Part shown: positions 34,716-44,621 of the stretch, in pieces | Layout of the letters: every line of letters starts with the position of its first letter | Position numbering within the stretch: position 1 is the stretch's first letter | NCBI GenBank assembly: GCA_963776195.1 | Contig: CAVZMO010000053.1 | Coordinates: forward strand, 93,550 to 157,549 | Length of the DNA stretch: 64,000 bases | Direction: 5' to 3' | DNA from: CAVZMO01 sp963776195 | GTDB taxonomy: Bacteria; Nitrospirota; Thermodesulfovibrionia; Thermodesulfovibrionales; SM23-35 | Made by a program: the position numbers and the translations under genes | The notes under the pieces: generated by a model | Seen by the model: the letters and a program-made list of their open reading frames with translations, nothing else | What the model was told of the DNA's origin: nothing | Database searches by the model: none

Positions 34716-36443
34716 ATGAGACGAAAATTAGAACACGGAACACAGAACACAGAACTCACAATTTATTATTTAAGATATGTTCCCTTTCTCACTTTTCTGT
34801 TTGTTGTTTATTGGTTACTGCCCGCTGCTTTTGCTGCTGACAATCCTCTAAACAAAATGCGGGACGAGACAATGTCCTATTTTAAACCTCTGACGGGCAA
34901 GATTCTGATGGTCGAGGACAAAAAGGTCACTGTCAATATCGGTGCAAAAGACTCTGTCAGGAAGGGCATGAGATTTCAGATATTGAGAGAAGAAGCCCCG
35001 TTCAAACACCCGGTAACAAAAGAACCCTTGGGGAAATTGGAGTCCCTGGCGGGGAAGTTTGAAATAAAAGAAGTCAGCGCCGATTCATCCTCCGGGGAGG
35101 TCCTTGAAGGCAATGCAAAAGAAGGGGACAAGATCAGGATATCGGAGATAAAAGTGAATGTGCTCTTTTGCCAATCGAAAGATACTGACTGGCATTTGGC
35201 CGACTCATATTACAGAACGCTGAAGGACAGCGGGAGATTTAATCTGCTCGATACGAGCGTGGATACTAATCTTCCGTCAAAAGCCGTCGAAGAGGCGAGA
35301 AGGCTTCGGGCCGAGGTCGCACTTCTTTTGGTAGCCGACAAGACGGATTCGGGTGCAGTCCTTACCCAGAGACTTTTTTGGGCGTCCGATGGAGTTCCGT
35401 TCTCCGAAGTTAATGCGACCATAGGTCCCGCATTTTCCAGGGAAGTCGGCCTGGGCGCTACTTTTTTTAAGCCGTCCGGGGAAGAAGCGTGGCTGACATT
35501 GGAGCTGCCTCTCGATGCAAGGCATATAACGGCATGTGACATTGATGGAGACGGGAAAAAGGAGGTTGCTCTTGCTGCAGGAAAGGGCATCAGCTTTTAT
35601 AGCATAGGGGCCGATGTCCAACCGGCCCACGGCGGGTTGAAGATCGAGAGCTCAAGCATTGACGATATACTCTGGCTTGACTCGATCGACCTCAACGGAA
35701 ACGGAAGAGATGAGATAATTATCACATCGATGAAAAGGAATGATGTCTCTTCTTATATTTATGAATTTAACGGTTCCGAATTCGTACTCCTGTATAAGGA
35801 TAAGGTATTCCTGAGGAGGCTGGACAGCGGACTCATAGCGCAGGCCTATTCACAGGCTGAAGGATTTGAGGGCGACGTATTCAGCGTCGTATGGGATGGA
35901 GCATATAAGAAGGGAAATATACTGCGGCTTCCAAAAGGTGTTAATATCTATGATTTCGTATATTTTGAGGACCCCCGCGCGGGCAGACTGTTGCTCGCCT
36001 ACGATGAATACGGGTTCCTTAATGTGTATAACGGCAAGGATGTGAGAATGTGGAGGTCCAAAACCGATGCGGGAGGTTTTCTGAACTCATTTACCAGGAA
36101 GGCCCCCACCACGCTTGTTGACAGAGGTGAATGGTCGGTGAAAGATAGATTGTTCCGAAGGAATAACGAAATACTTTCTGTTAAGAGGTATCCCCTCGTA
36201 GAGATGATGAGGAGTCTCGGTTTCAAGAAGGCTCTGGTAAAAAAGCTGTGGTGGAACGGGCTTGCGATGGAAGAAGGGGTCTTGATAGACAATATAGCAG
36301 GTACCCTGTTCGATTATACCGTTGACGGTGACAGGATCATGGTTCTTGCCAGTCCTCTGTTCGGCATCAAGCCCGGGAATATCCTGAAGGGAGAAAACCC
36401 GCTTCAAACAGAACTCATCATCTATAAGATGAAAGGGAAGTAG
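34716..36443 (+). CDS. Exported FG-GAP/VCBS-type repeat protein
   Basis: 575 residues from the ATG at 34716, preferred because AGGGAGA lies 6 nt upstream; an ATG at 34668 adds 16 unconserved residues. A signal peptide (VPFLTFLFVVYWLLP, ending AAFAAD) follows a long N-terminal tail. An N-terminal domain (GKILMVEDKKVTVNIGAKD) resembles FlgT-like modules. Calcium-binding-like FG-GAP/VCBS units follow (CDIDGDGKKEVALA, DLNGNGRDEIIIT), suggesting a beta-propeller. It is probably periplasmic or outer-membrane attached. Function unknown; it lies between nusB and uppS. Confidence 0.65.
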   Translation: MRRKLEHGTQNTELTIYYLRYVPFLTFLFVVYWLLPAAFAADNPLNKMRDETMSYFKPLTGKILMVEDKKVTVNIGAKDSVRKGMRFQILREEAPFKHPVTKEPLGKLESLAGKFEIKEVSADSSSGEVLEGNAKEGDKIRISEIKVNVLFCQSKDTDWHLADSYYRTLKDSGRFNLLDTSVDTNLPSKAVEEARRLRAEVALLLVADKTDSGAVLTQRLFWASDGVPFSEVNATIGPAFSREVGLGATFFKPSGEEAWLTLELPLDARHITACDIDGDGKKEVALAAGKGISFYSIGADVQPAHGGLKIESSSIDDILWLDSIDLNGNGRDEIIITSMKRNDVSSYIYEFNGSEFVLLYKDKVFLRRLDSGLIAQAYSQAEGFEGDVFSVVWDGAYKKGNILRLPKGVNIYDFVYFEDPRAGRLLLAYDEYGFLNVYNGKDVRMWRSKTDAGGFLNSFTRKAPTTLVDRGEWSVKDRLFRRNNEILSVKRYPLVEMMRSLGFKKALVKKLWWNGLAMEEGVLIDNIAGTLFDYTVDGDRIMVLASPLFGIKPGNILKGENPLQTELIIYKMKGK

Positions 36444-36451
36444 GAGGCCGG

Positions 36452-37171
36452 ATGTTATTGACTGGTCGCATACCGAGTCATGTCGGTATTATCATGGACG
36501 GCAATGGGAGATGGGCTGCATTAAGGGGTCTGCCCAGGATAGAGGGCCACAGGCGCGGGGTCGAAAGGTCGAGAGAAGTGATAGAGTTATCGGCGGAGCT
36601 CGGACTTAAGGCATTAACCCTCTATGCCTTTTCTACGGAGAATTGGCAAAGACCTTCGTCGGAAGTAACGACCCTGATGAAGCTTCTCGAATTGTATCTC
36701 AAGAAAGAGCTGCCCGGATTTATGAGGAATAATATTGTCTTTAAGACGATTGGAGACGTGGGGAGGTTGCCCGAGTATATACAGAATATCATAAGGGAGA
36801 CCGAAGAGAAGACTTCTTCGAATAAAGGCATGGTCCTTGTCACCGCGTTGAGCTACAGCGGCCGGAACGAGATTCTCAGAGCCGTAAAAAAAGTTCTCTA
36901 TTCGGGTGTTAAGCCGGAAGAGCTTACGGAAGAGATGTTTGTTTCCTATCTCGATACAGCGGGACTTCCTGCCCCTGACATGATTATAAGAACCAGCGGA
37001 GAAATGCGTATAAGTAATTTTCTGCTCTGGCAGTCGGCGTATTCGGAATTCTATTTCACGGACACGCTTTGGCCTGATTTTTCGAGAGACGAGTTTTTAC
37101 TTGCAATTCAGGACTATCAGCGGCGGGAGCGGAGGTTCGGTTCCATCCCGGTGAGAGCGGATGCATCTTAA
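36452..37171 (+). CDS. uppS: Isoprenyl transferase (undecaprenyl diphosphate synthase)
   Basis: 239 residues. Asp16 in GIIMDGNGRWA is the catalytic acid. GHRRGVERSREVI, LYAFSTENWQRP and the C-terminal RTSGEMRISNFLLWQ are the family motifs. It makes the C55 lipid carrier for wall synthesis. It overlaps cdsA by 11 bp in the common order uppS-cdsA-dxr-rseP. Confidence 0.95.
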   Translation: MLLTGRIPSHVGIIMDGNGRWAALRGLPRIEGHRRGVERSREVIELSAELGLKALTLYAFSTENWQRPSSEVTTLMKLLELYLKKELPGFMRNNIVFKTIGDVGRLPEYIQNIIRETEEKTSSNKGMVLVTALSYSGRNEILRAVKKVLYSGVKPEELTEEMFVSYLDTAGLPAPDMIIRTSGEMRISNFLLWQSAYSEFYFTDTLWPDFSRDEFLLAIQDYQRRERRFGSIPVRADAS

Positions 37172-37955
37172 GAGGCTGATCGTTGCCGCAGTCCTCCTGC
37201 CCCTCATATATGTTTACATCATATACCTGCCTTCAGAATACTTTTTCTTTCTCCTGATAATCATATCCCTGTTGGCTATGTCGGAGTTTTATTCCATGTA
37301 TCATGTGCAGGGCGTACTAAGATATGCCTCTCTTTTTTTCGGGATCTCTGTCCTTTGTGCGGCGTATTTTTCGACAGATCTTCTCTGGGATACGATAATC
37401 ATTTCGATCATGGCAGTAATGGTTATCAGACTGTTTTGCAAGAGAGACCCTGGTTCCTCATTGTCCGATATTGCTGCTCCCGCAGTCGGACTCCTCTATA
37501 TCCCGGGATTGCTCTCCTTCCAGGCGCTGCTCAAGAAGGGCGGGCCTGAATGGATAATCTTTCTTTACGGATCGGTATGGGCATCGGATTCGATTGCATA
37601 CTATATCGGTAAAGGGATCGGAAAGAGAAGACTCTATAAGGAGATGAGTCCGAACAAGACCGTCGCGGGTGCAGTGGGTTCCGTAACCGGAGGTGTAATC
37701 GGCGCACTCATTTTGAAGGCTGCTATTGTTCCGCAGCTCACCGTTCCCAACGCAATATTCATTGGTATCATGATAGGAATTATTTCTATAATAGGCGATC
37801 TTGTGGAGTCCATGTTTAAGCGCGATGCCGGTGTCAAGGATTCAGGTGTCATCATACCCGGCCATGGAGGAATTCTGGACAAGGTTGACGGGTCTCTCTT
37901 TGTCGGTCCCGTCCTTTACTGGGTATTAACCGTTATGAAAATAATGGACCGATAA
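37161..37955 (+). CDS. cdsA: Phosphatidate cytidylyltransferase
   Basis: 264 residues with about seven membrane helices. The C-terminal signature is visible as KRDAGVKDSGVIIPGHGGILD, with SPNKTVAGAVGS before it. It makes CDP-diacylglycerol for phospholipid synthesis. It ends 3 nt before dxr. Confidence 0.94.
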   Translation: MHLKRLIVAAVLLPLIYVYIIYLPSEYFFFLLIIISLLAMSEFYSMYHVQGVLRYASLFFGISVLCAAYFSTDLLWDTIIISIMAVMVIRLFCKRDPGSSLSDIAAPAVGLLYIPGLLSFQALLKKGGPEWIIFLYGSVWASDSIAYYIGKGIGKRRLYKEMSPNKTVAGAVGSVTGGVIGALILKAAIVPQLTVPNAIFIGIMIGIISIIGDLVESMFKRDAGVKDSGVIIPGHGGILDKVDGSLFVGPVLYWVLTVMKIMDR

Positions 37956-37958
37956 TTT

Positions 37959-39119
37959 ATGAAACGGGTAACAATTCTCGGATCAACCGGTTCAATAGGA
38001 AGAAGCGCCCTTGACATCGTCTCGTCCCACCGGGACCGGTTTACGGTCACGGTATTGACTGCGGGGAATAACATTGCCCTCCTCGAAAAACAGATCAAGT
38101 CTTTTTCCCCCAAGGTAGTGGCGGTAGCGGACGAGGCTGCGGCAAGGGAATTGCAAAGAAGGATAGGGAAAAAGCCTTCACTGAAGATTCTGTCGGGACA
38201 GGCCGGCATTGCATATGCCGCATCATACGAGGGATCAGATATTGTCTTGTCTGCCATTGTCGGTGCGGCTGGATTGATCCCGACGCTGTCGGCCATACGT
38301 TCCGGGAAAATGATCGGTCTTGCGAATAAAGAGGCGCTTGTGATGGCGGGAAGAGTCGTTATGGGGGAAGCAAAAAAATACGGGTCAAAAATTCTTCCCG
38401 TTGACAGCGAACATAGTGCGATATTTCAGTGCATCGGCGGGCGCAGGAAATCCGACGTGAGGAGGATCATTCTGACAGCCTCCGGTGGTCCCTTCAGCAA
38501 CAAGAGTATTCAAGCCTTGGGGGATATCACACCCGATGAAGCGCTGAAACACCCGAGATGGAAAATGGGAAAGAAGATCACGATAGATTCGGCAAGCCTC
38601 ATGAACAAGGGCTTCGAGGTGATCGAGGCCCACCATCTTTTCGGCCTTCCCCTTGAGAGGATAGATGTGGTCATCCATCCTGAGAGTATTGTGCATTCCA
38701 TGGTTGAGTTCAACGACAGAAGTTGTATCGCCCAACTCTCGGTGCCCGACATGAAAGGCCCCATAGCGTATGCCCTTGCCTATCCTCAGAGACTTCGTGA
38801 TGCAATGGAGGGGCTTTCTCTCCCTGAGATCGGAGCGCTCACGTTTAAGAAGCCGGAAAACAACAGCTTTCCCTGCCTCTCTTATGCGTACGAGGCATTG
38901 GAAGCCGGCGGTACCATGCCGGCCGTGCTTAACGCAGCCGACGAGGCTGCCGTGAATGCGTTCCTTAAAGGTGCGATCAGGTTTACGGAGATACCTGTTA
39001 TCGTGAGAAGAACGATGGACCATCACACGGTAATGCCGGATACCGAGCTTGATGTGATACTGGACGCCGACAGGTGGGCGAGGAGAAAAGCGGAAGAAGT
39101 TATTAAGTCGTTGCAATGA
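37959..39119 (+). CDS. dxr: 1-deoxy-D-xylulose-5-phosphate reductoisomerase
   Basis: 386 residues. The NADPH site ILGSTGSIGRSALDIV opens the protein. Metal and substrate residues lie in LPVDSEHSAIFQC, ILTASGGPF and IDSASLMNKGFEVIEA. It commits carbon to the MEP isoprenoid pathway. The frame is intact. Confidence 0.95.
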   Translation: MKRVTILGSTGSIGRSALDIVSSHRDRFTVTVLTAGNNIALLEKQIKSFSPKVVAVADEAAARELQRRIGKKPSLKILSGQAGIAYAASYEGSDIVLSAIVGAAGLIPTLSAIRSGKMIGLANKEALVMAGRVVMGEAKKYGSKILPVDSEHSAIFQCIGGRRKSDVRRIILTASGGPFSNKSIQALGDITPDEALKHPRWKMGKKITIDSASLMNKGFEVIEAHHLFGLPLERIDVVIHPESIVHSMVEFNDRSCIAQLSVPDMKGPIAYALAYPQRLRDAMEGLSLPEIGALTFKKPENNSFPCLSYAYEALEAGGTMPAVLNAADEAAVNAFLKGAIRFTEIPVIVRRTMDHHTVMPDTELDVILDADRWARRKAEEVIKSLQ

Positions 39120-39136
39120 ATAGATCATTAATAATA

Positions 39137-39227
39137 TGTCATCGCGAGTGAAACGAAGCAATCTCCCCGTTTCTATCAGATTGATTACCGGCTTTGAGAT
39201 TGCCGCGCCTTCGGGCTCGCAATGACA
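39137..39227. repeat. Palindromic dispersed element (TGTCATCGCGAG...CTCGCAATGACA)
   Basis: A 91-bp intergenic unit bounded by inverted ends, between dxr and rseP. It carries AAACGAAGCAATCT and is related to the 65-bp unit inside mod at 55264-55328. No gene is present. Confidence 0.75.
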
Positions 39228-39279
39228 GTGAAAAAAACGTATAATTGATTTTTAGAAATTTAATCTTGGGAGTTGAATA

Positions 39280-40353
39280 ATGACATTTTTATCAGCTGTA
39301 ATTCTTCTCGGCATAATCATATTTGTCCACGAACTCGGGCATTTCCTCTTTGCGAAGATGATGGGTGTTAGAGTTCTGAAATTCTCACTCGGTTTTGGTC
39401 CAAAACTCATAGGGAAGAAATATGGTGATACCGAATACGTTATTTCCGCCATACCGTTGGGTGGGTATGTAAAAATGCTGGGTGAAATACCCGGGGAAGA
39501 ACTCAGCGAAGATGAAAAACCCTTTGCGTATAACTATCAAAAAATATGGAAAAGATTTGCCATAGTATTATTCGGCCCTATATTTAATATATTGTTTGCG
39601 ATAACGATATTCTTCTTCAGCTTTATGAACGGCCTTCCCATATTGGTCCCCGAGATAGGCGGTATCATGCCGGACACCCCGGCGGAAAAGGCGGGGCTTA
39701 TGAAAGGAGACAGGATTGTGGAGATCAACGGGGTCCCCATAGATCAATGGGATCAGATGACGGACATAATCCATAAAAGTCCCGAAAAGACCCTCAGTAT
39801 CAAGATCAAGAGAGATAATGCTCGCCTCCAAGTATCAATAAAACCCGAGAAGAAGACTGTCAAGGACATTTTCGGAGAAGGGAAACCGGTCGGACTGATC
39901 GGGATAAAGCCCTCCGGAGACACCGTCATTAAAAAAGAGAACATTCCTAATGCCTTTGCGGACAGTATTGTCAGGACGGGGGAAATATCGGTACTGACCC
40001 TGGTCTCTATTGTAAAGCTTATCCAGAGGGTGATACCGATGGATACTATCGGAGGGCCGATACTGATTGTTCAGATGGCGGGCGAGCAGGCATCGAAGGG
40101 ATTTTTGAACTTTTTTATCTTTATGGCGATCATAAATATAAATCTCGGCGTCTTGAATCTCCTGCCCATACCTATCCTTGACGGAGGGCACTTATTATTT
40201 TTGGGGATCGAGGCGATCAGAAGAAAACCTCTCAGTGAGAGAGTCATTGCCGTCAGCCAGAAGGTAGGGCTTGCGATTTTACTCACCCTTATGGCCTTTG
40301 TGATCTATAATGATTTCGTGAGATTGATCACCGGAAAGCAACTTCCGTTCTGA
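39280..40353 (+). CDS. rseP: RIP metalloprotease RseP (site-2 protease)
   Basis: 357 residues. The zinc motif HELGH is at residues 17-21 in the first membrane helix. One PDZ domain (PDTPAEKAGLMKGDRIVEING) lies in the periplasmic part, and the second zinc ligand is in LNLLPIPILDGGHL. It cleaves membrane anti-sigma factors and leftover signal peptides. The gene ends the uppS-cdsA-dxr-rseP block. Confidence 0.95.
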   Translation: MTFLSAVILLGIIIFVHELGHFLFAKMMGVRVLKFSLGFGPKLIGKKYGDTEYVISAIPLGGYVKMLGEIPGEELSEDEKPFAYNYQKIWKRFAIVLFGPIFNILFAITIFFFSFMNGLPILVPEIGGIMPDTPAEKAGLMKGDRIVEINGVPIDQWDQMTDIIHKSPEKTLSIKIKRDNARLQVSIKPEKKTVKDIFGEGKPVGLIGIKPSGDTVIKKENIPNAFADSIVRTGEISVLTLVSIVKLIQRVIPMDTIGGPILIVQMAGEQASKGFLNFFIFMAIININLGVLNLLPIPILDGGHLLFLGIEAIRRKPLSERVIAVSQKVGLAILLTLMAFVIYNDFVRLITGKQLPF

Positions 40354-40363
40354 TCTTAATAAA

Positions 40364-40828
40364 ATGTATATGGGCAAGATACTGGATTGGAGCGAACTCC
40401 GGAAGGTCGTCGACAGACGAAGGGCTGAAGGCAAGAAGATCGTATTCACCAACGGCTGTTTCGATATCATCCACATCGGACATATACGGTATCTCCGGGA
40501 GGCAAAGGCACTCGGAGATGTATTGGTCGTGGGACTGAATTCGGACAGGTCCGTCTCGATTTTAAAACCTGATAGGCCGGTCAATCCCCAAGATCAGAGG
40601 GGGGAGGTCTTAGCTTCTCTCGAAATGGTCGACTATGTGACCCTCTTTGATGAAGAAACTCCCTATGAATTGATTCAGCTTATACGTCCCGATGTTCTTG
40701 TCAAAGGCGGTGATTGGAAAAAAGAAAATATTGTGGGTTCAGACATAGCAAAGGAGACCCTCAGTCTGCCCTATATTCAGGGCGTATCGACAACCGGAAT
40801 CATTGAACGGATAAAAAGACTGCTTTAA
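40364..40828 (+). CDS. rfaE2: D-glycero-beta-D-manno-heptose 1-phosphate adenylyltransferase
   Basis: 154 residues, the stand-alone nucleotidyltransferase half of HldE. The signature FTNGCFDIIHIGHIRYL holds the HxGH motif, and VVGLNSDRSVSILKP follows. It makes ADP-heptose for the lipopolysaccharide core, supporting a Gram-negative host. It ends 41 bp from the convergent hisD. Confidence 0.93.
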   Translation: MYMGKILDWSELRKVVDRRRAEGKKIVFTNGCFDIIHIGHIRYLREAKALGDVLVVGLNSDRSVSILKPDRPVNPQDQRGEVLASLEMVDYVTLFDEETPYELIQLIRPDVLVKGGDWKKENIVGSDIAKETLSLPYIQGVSTTGIIERIKRLL

Positions 40829-40869
40829 GCAAAAAAGCATTTGGTGCCCCATTATTTTTGACAAAGTTT

Positions 40870-42153
40870 TCAGGTCAATACGCTCTTTCTCACTCTTATC
40901 GTATTGGCGTGTGCCTGAAACCCCTCTGCCTCGGCGATCGTTTCGACAGTCCGGGCAAGTTTCTGAAAGCCGTCCCCGGTGAAACTTAATAAACTGGAAC
41001 GTTTCACGAAGTCGTAGACTCCGAGAGGGGACGAGAACCTTGCAGTTCCTCCCGTGGGAAGCGTATGATTGGGCCCCGCCGAATAATCTCCCAACGCCTC
41101 AGGTGTCCACTCTCCAAGGAAAATCGCGCCTGCATTCTTAATCAGGGGCAGGATTTTGTCCGGATTTTTCGTCATAATTTCGAGGTGCTCAGGCGCTATG
41201 GTATTTGATAGTTCCGCTGCACTCCGTATATTCTTTGTAATTATGATAGCTCCGTAATTGTCGACAGACGCCCTTGCGATATCACGTCTCTTCAGCCTTT
41301 CAAGTTGCCTCTCGATTTCTTTATCTACGGAATCTGCAAGTTTTTGAGAATCAGTTATCACGATGGAGGAAGCATATTCGTCATGCTCCGCCTGGCTGAG
41401 TAAATCAGCTGCAACAATCAAGGGGTTGGCGGAATCATCTGCGATAATCAGTATCTCGCTCGGCCCGGCGATCATATCTATAGCAACCTCTCCAAAGACA
41501 ATCTTCTTTGCTGCTGCGACGTAAATATTTCCCGGACCCACAATTTTGTCGACTTTCTTTATGGTCTTTGTCCCGTATGCCATTGCGCCTATGGCTTGAG
41601 CGCCGCCGATCCTGTAAACCTCTTTGATACCGAGCAACATTATCGCAGCCATTACAAACGGGTTTATCTCGCCTTTGGGGGTAGGAACACAGAGGGCTAT
41701 TTCTTTTACCCCTGCAACCTGCGCGGGGATAACATTCATCAAAACCGTTGAAGGATAGGAAGCCTTACCACCCGGTATATAAACTCCGACCCTTTCGATC
41801 GGCCTTATCACTTGCCCCAAAACCGTGTCGTCTTCGGAGAAGGACCATGATTTCTCCCTTTGTCTCCCGTGAAAAGCCTTTATTCTTTTTGCACTCAGAC
41901 GAAGCGCCTTAACTACCTTCGGATCTGCAGCCCCTGCGCGCTCCGAAATCTCCTCAGGTCTTATAGCCAGTTGATTGGTCTTGACCGAATCAAGAGTCCT
42001 TGTATATTTAAGGACCGCCTTGTCGCCATATTTCTTTACATCGCTCAGGATAGCCCTGACCCGGCGATCGATCTCCGGACTGCTTCCGAGCCCCCTCTTT
42101 TTGAGCAGTTGCAGGAATGCTTTTTTTTCTCTCTCCGTTTTAATCAATCTCAT
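40870..42153 (-). CDS. hisD: Histidinol dehydrogenase
   Basis: 427 residues. VGVYIPGGKASYPSTVLMN, GGAQAIGAMAYGT, VGPGNIYVAAAK and the zinc/catalytic region SQAEHDEYASS with APEHLEI are clear. It carries out the last two steps of histidine synthesis with NAD. It is not next to other his genes here. Confidence 0.95.
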   Translation of the reverse strand: MRLIKTEREKKAFLQLLKKRGLGSSPEIDRRVRAILSDVKKYGDKAVLKYTRTLDSVKTNQLAIRPEEISERAGAADPKVVKALRLSAKRIKAFHGRQREKSWSFSEDDTVLGQVIRPIERVGVYIPGGKASYPSTVLMNVIPAQVAGVKEIALCVPTPKGEINPFVMAAIMLLGIKEVYRIGGAQAIGAMAYGTKTIKKVDKIVGPGNIYVAAAKKIVFGEVAIDMIAGPSEILIIADDSANPLIVAADLLSQAEHDEYASSIVITDSQKLADSVDKEIERQLERLKRRDIARASVDNYGAIIITKNIRSAAELSNTIAPEHLEIMTKNPDKILPLIKNAGAIFLGEWTPEALGDYSAGPNHTLPTGGTARFSSPLGVYDFVKRSSLLSFTGDGFQKLARTVETIAEAEGFQAHANTIRVRKSVLT

Positions 42154-42251
42154 AAACGATAATTCTACCCTTTAAGGGACGATTATTCAAGAATTCTTTG
42201 ATAACGGGAAAGGGAATTGACATTCTGAAGTCGCATTCATTAAAGTTGTAT

Positions 42252-43559
42252 ATGGCGGGAGAAGAAGAATCCGGCAAAAAATCCTTTATTGCTGAAATTA
42301 AACAAAAGATAAGACTCCTCAATAGTATTGCTGCCTTTATCGTTATTACCCTCCTCGCCGTAATCTTAAGATACCTTTACAAACCCTTCAGTGAAGCTAT
42401 GAGTTTTCTTCCCGATATCTCCATAACGGTAATTATAATCATCGTCATGGTTCTCACAATTATAGGGTTTTATATGTGGGCGGTAGTAACAAGGCGGATC
42501 TTTAATAGCATCGAAAAATACAAGAAGAGGCTCGACAGTATTCTCGTGATCACAAACGATTTGAGAGAAGAGATATACGACGACGTTCTCCTGGGCAAGA
42601 TAATGGACTATTCGCTCTCGTTAACGCAGTCTGATGCCGGTTCCATCCTTCTTATCGAAGACGACAATCTCGTATCCAAGGTAGTGAAAGGGGAGAAGAC
42701 GGTAGAATCATCCGGCATCAAAATTCCGAAAGGCGAAGGCATTGCCGGCTGGGTGGCGGAAAATGGGGTAGCTCTCCGTATTGAGGATGTAAAGAAGGAC
42801 GAGAGGTTTAACCCGGAGGTGGATGCGGTCCCCGGATCTGAGACAAGGTCTGTGCTCTGTGTTCCTCTTGCCATGAAGGGAGGCGTTATAGGGGTCATAG
42901 AGCTGTTGAACAAGAGGGATGGATTTTATAACGAAAAAGATGAAGAGATCATAGCATATCTTTCGGACCAGGCGGCCATGTCACTTGCGAGGGCTCGATT
43001 CTATGAAGATCAGAGGAATTATGAGATACACGTTACGGATATTTTACTCGAGGCTATCGACAATCATGTCCCGGAGAAGATGGGTCATTCAAAGAGAGTG
43101 GCGCAATACGGCAACATCATGGCCAGGGCAATAAACATGTCCGAAGAGGAGCGGAAAAGGCTGTATCTCGCCAGTATCCTTCATGATGTCGGTTTCTTGA
43201 AGATAAAGTCTGAGGACAGTTTCAAGCGGGAGTATTTCATAAATCATCCCATTATCGGTTACGACATGATAAGTCCGATAAACTTTTATTCGGGTATCGC
43301 CCCCTTCATACTCTACCATCACGAAAGATACGACGGCCTCGGCTACCCGAAGAGACGCAAAGGGGAAGATATTCCTCTTGAAGCAAGGATAATAGCGATA
43401 GCAGAGGCATTTGATGCGATGGTAAGCGAGGCCTCTTACAAGGTTTCGCTCGACTTTGACTCAGCCCTTGAAGAATTAAAACGGAATGCCGGCACCCAGT
43501 TTGACTTCTGGCTCGTCGACGTCTTCGTTAACAATATCACCCCCGAGCACTTACAATAA
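42252..43559 (+). CDS. Membrane GAF-HD-GYP protein, probable c-di-GMP phosphodiesterase
   Basis: About 435 residues from the ATG at 42252; a TTG at 42198 is an alternative and neither has a strong ribosome site. Two membrane helices come first (IAAFIVITLLAVILRYL; ITVIIIIVMVLTIIGFYMW). A GAF domain follows (about residues 105-270; GIAGWVAENG, SVLCVPLAMKGG), then an HD-GYP domain with LHDVGFL, HHERYDGLGYP and AEAFDAM. HD-GYP enzymes hydrolyse cyclic di-GMP. The 3' end overlaps the convergent gene by 9 bp. Confidence 0.87.
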   Translation: MAGEEESGKKSFIAEIKQKIRLLNSIAAFIVITLLAVILRYLYKPFSEAMSFLPDISITVIIIIVMVLTIIGFYMWAVVTRRIFNSIEKYKKRLDSILVITNDLREEIYDDVLLGKIMDYSLSLTQSDAGSILLIEDDNLVSKVVKGEKTVESSGIKIPKGEGIAGWVAENGVALRIEDVKKDERFNPEVDAVPGSETRSVLCVPLAMKGGVIGVIELLNKRDGFYNEKDEEIIAYLSDQAAMSLARARFYEDQRNYEIHVTDILLEAIDNHVPEKMGHSKRVAQYGNIMARAINMSEEERKRLYLASILHDVGFLKIKSEDSFKREYFINHPIIGYDMISPINFYSGIAPFILYHHERYDGLGYPKRRKGEDIPLEARIIAIAEAFDAMVSEASYKVSLDFDSALEELKRNAGTQFDFWLVDVFVNNITPEHLQ

Positions 43560-44621
43560 TCCCCTGAGTATCTCATCCTCGATAGAACCGCAGAGCGAGG
43601 CATCGTCTTTTCTCTTTCTGTACAGCAGAAGCAATCTTTCGGCATATTCTTCAGCGCTTCTGTAGCCCGCCTTTCTCGCATCATCAACCGGCCCCCAATC
43701 TTCGGTTTCAACAAAAATCCGGAATGCATCGAGGATTTCAGGGAACATGATCTTCCTCAATCCGCCGAGGAATACCACATAAAATCCGAGCGAGCCTTCT
43801 TTCCGGGTTTCGATGATGTATTTGAGCATGCCCTTTTCGGAGGTGTCCGAGAGCACGTCCTTTACGGCGCGTGCAAAGAGTTCGGCCTTGCTGTGAGGAA
43901 GACAGGTCAGCAAGAACTTCCATTCGTCCCCCATCTTTTCCCCTTCAAAAGCCTCACCCAACTCGTGGTGGATGTGTGTTTCCGTTTCGGAGTTTGCGAT
44001 ATGAGTTATCTTGCCGTCGACTTCTTCTGATGGTTCCTCTTGAGGAGATAATCCATATTTAGAGAACGCAAAAACAAGGTCCGATTTTGTACTTTTGCAT
44101 CGCATCTCCTCAAACCTTTGCCAGATGAGGACCCTGGTCGGGTCCGTTCTTGCGAAGATGGCCCTGTCCTGCAGGAGTGCAGGATATTCTGACAGGTCTT
44201 TCGCATATTCACGTCCGGATATAAAGATGTCAAAACCCTCGACGGTTCTTTTCGATATCAGGTCGGCAAGGAAAAAGGACGGTTTGCCGTGGAGTCCCCA
44301 CCCACCGCCATAGATAAGACCCTCTTTCGCTAATTCAGCGTTAATCCTTTCAATCTCAAAGGGCCTGAAGGCATTTCCGTTAACGGCAATGTCTCCATAG
44401 TCTTTTCCCTCAAGCTCCCTCCAGAGATTTTCCCTGTCCGTTATCCATTTGCCGATATCTTTCTGCGGGATATTTTCCCACGGCCTTATTCCCTTTTCAG
44501 CGCGATACAACTCCCGAAGTCTCAGTAAGAGTCCGCAGAGGGAATATGTCCCCCAGAATTGCGCATCTGAAATGTTGCAGTTTCGTTTAACCTGTGCGGA
44601 AAGGGATTGGATGTCGATCAT
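43551..44621 (-). CDS. Uncharacterised protein resembling the Sfum_1244 family
   Basis: 356 residues from the ATG at 44621; a GTG three codons upstream is possible. Soluble, no signal peptide. Notable segments are AQFWGTYSLCGLLLRLRELY near the start, GLIYGGGWGLHGKPSFFLAD in the middle, and GSLGFYVVFLGGLRKIMFPE near the end. From memory these look like conserved proteins of Nitrospirota and deltaproteobacteria of unknown function. No motif reveals an activity. It stands alone with its 3' end overlapping the HD-GYP gene. Confidence 0.6.
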   Translation of the reverse strand: MIDIQSLSAQVKRNCNISDAQFWGTYSLCGLLLRLRELYRAEKGIRPWENIPQKDIGKWITDRENLWRELEGKDYGDIAVNGNAFRPFEIERINAELAKEGLIYGGGWGLHGKPSFFLADLISKRTVEGFDIFISGREYAKDLSEYPALLQDRAIFARTDPTRVLIWQRFEEMRCKSTKSDLVFAFSKYGLSPQEEPSEEVDGKITHIANSETETHIHHELGEAFEGEKMGDEWKFLLTCLPHSKAELFARAVKDVLSDTSEKGMLKYIIETRKEGSLGFYVVFLGGLRKIMFPEILDAFRIFVETEDWGPVDDARKAGYRSAEEYAERLLLLYRKRKDDASLCGSIEDEILRGLL

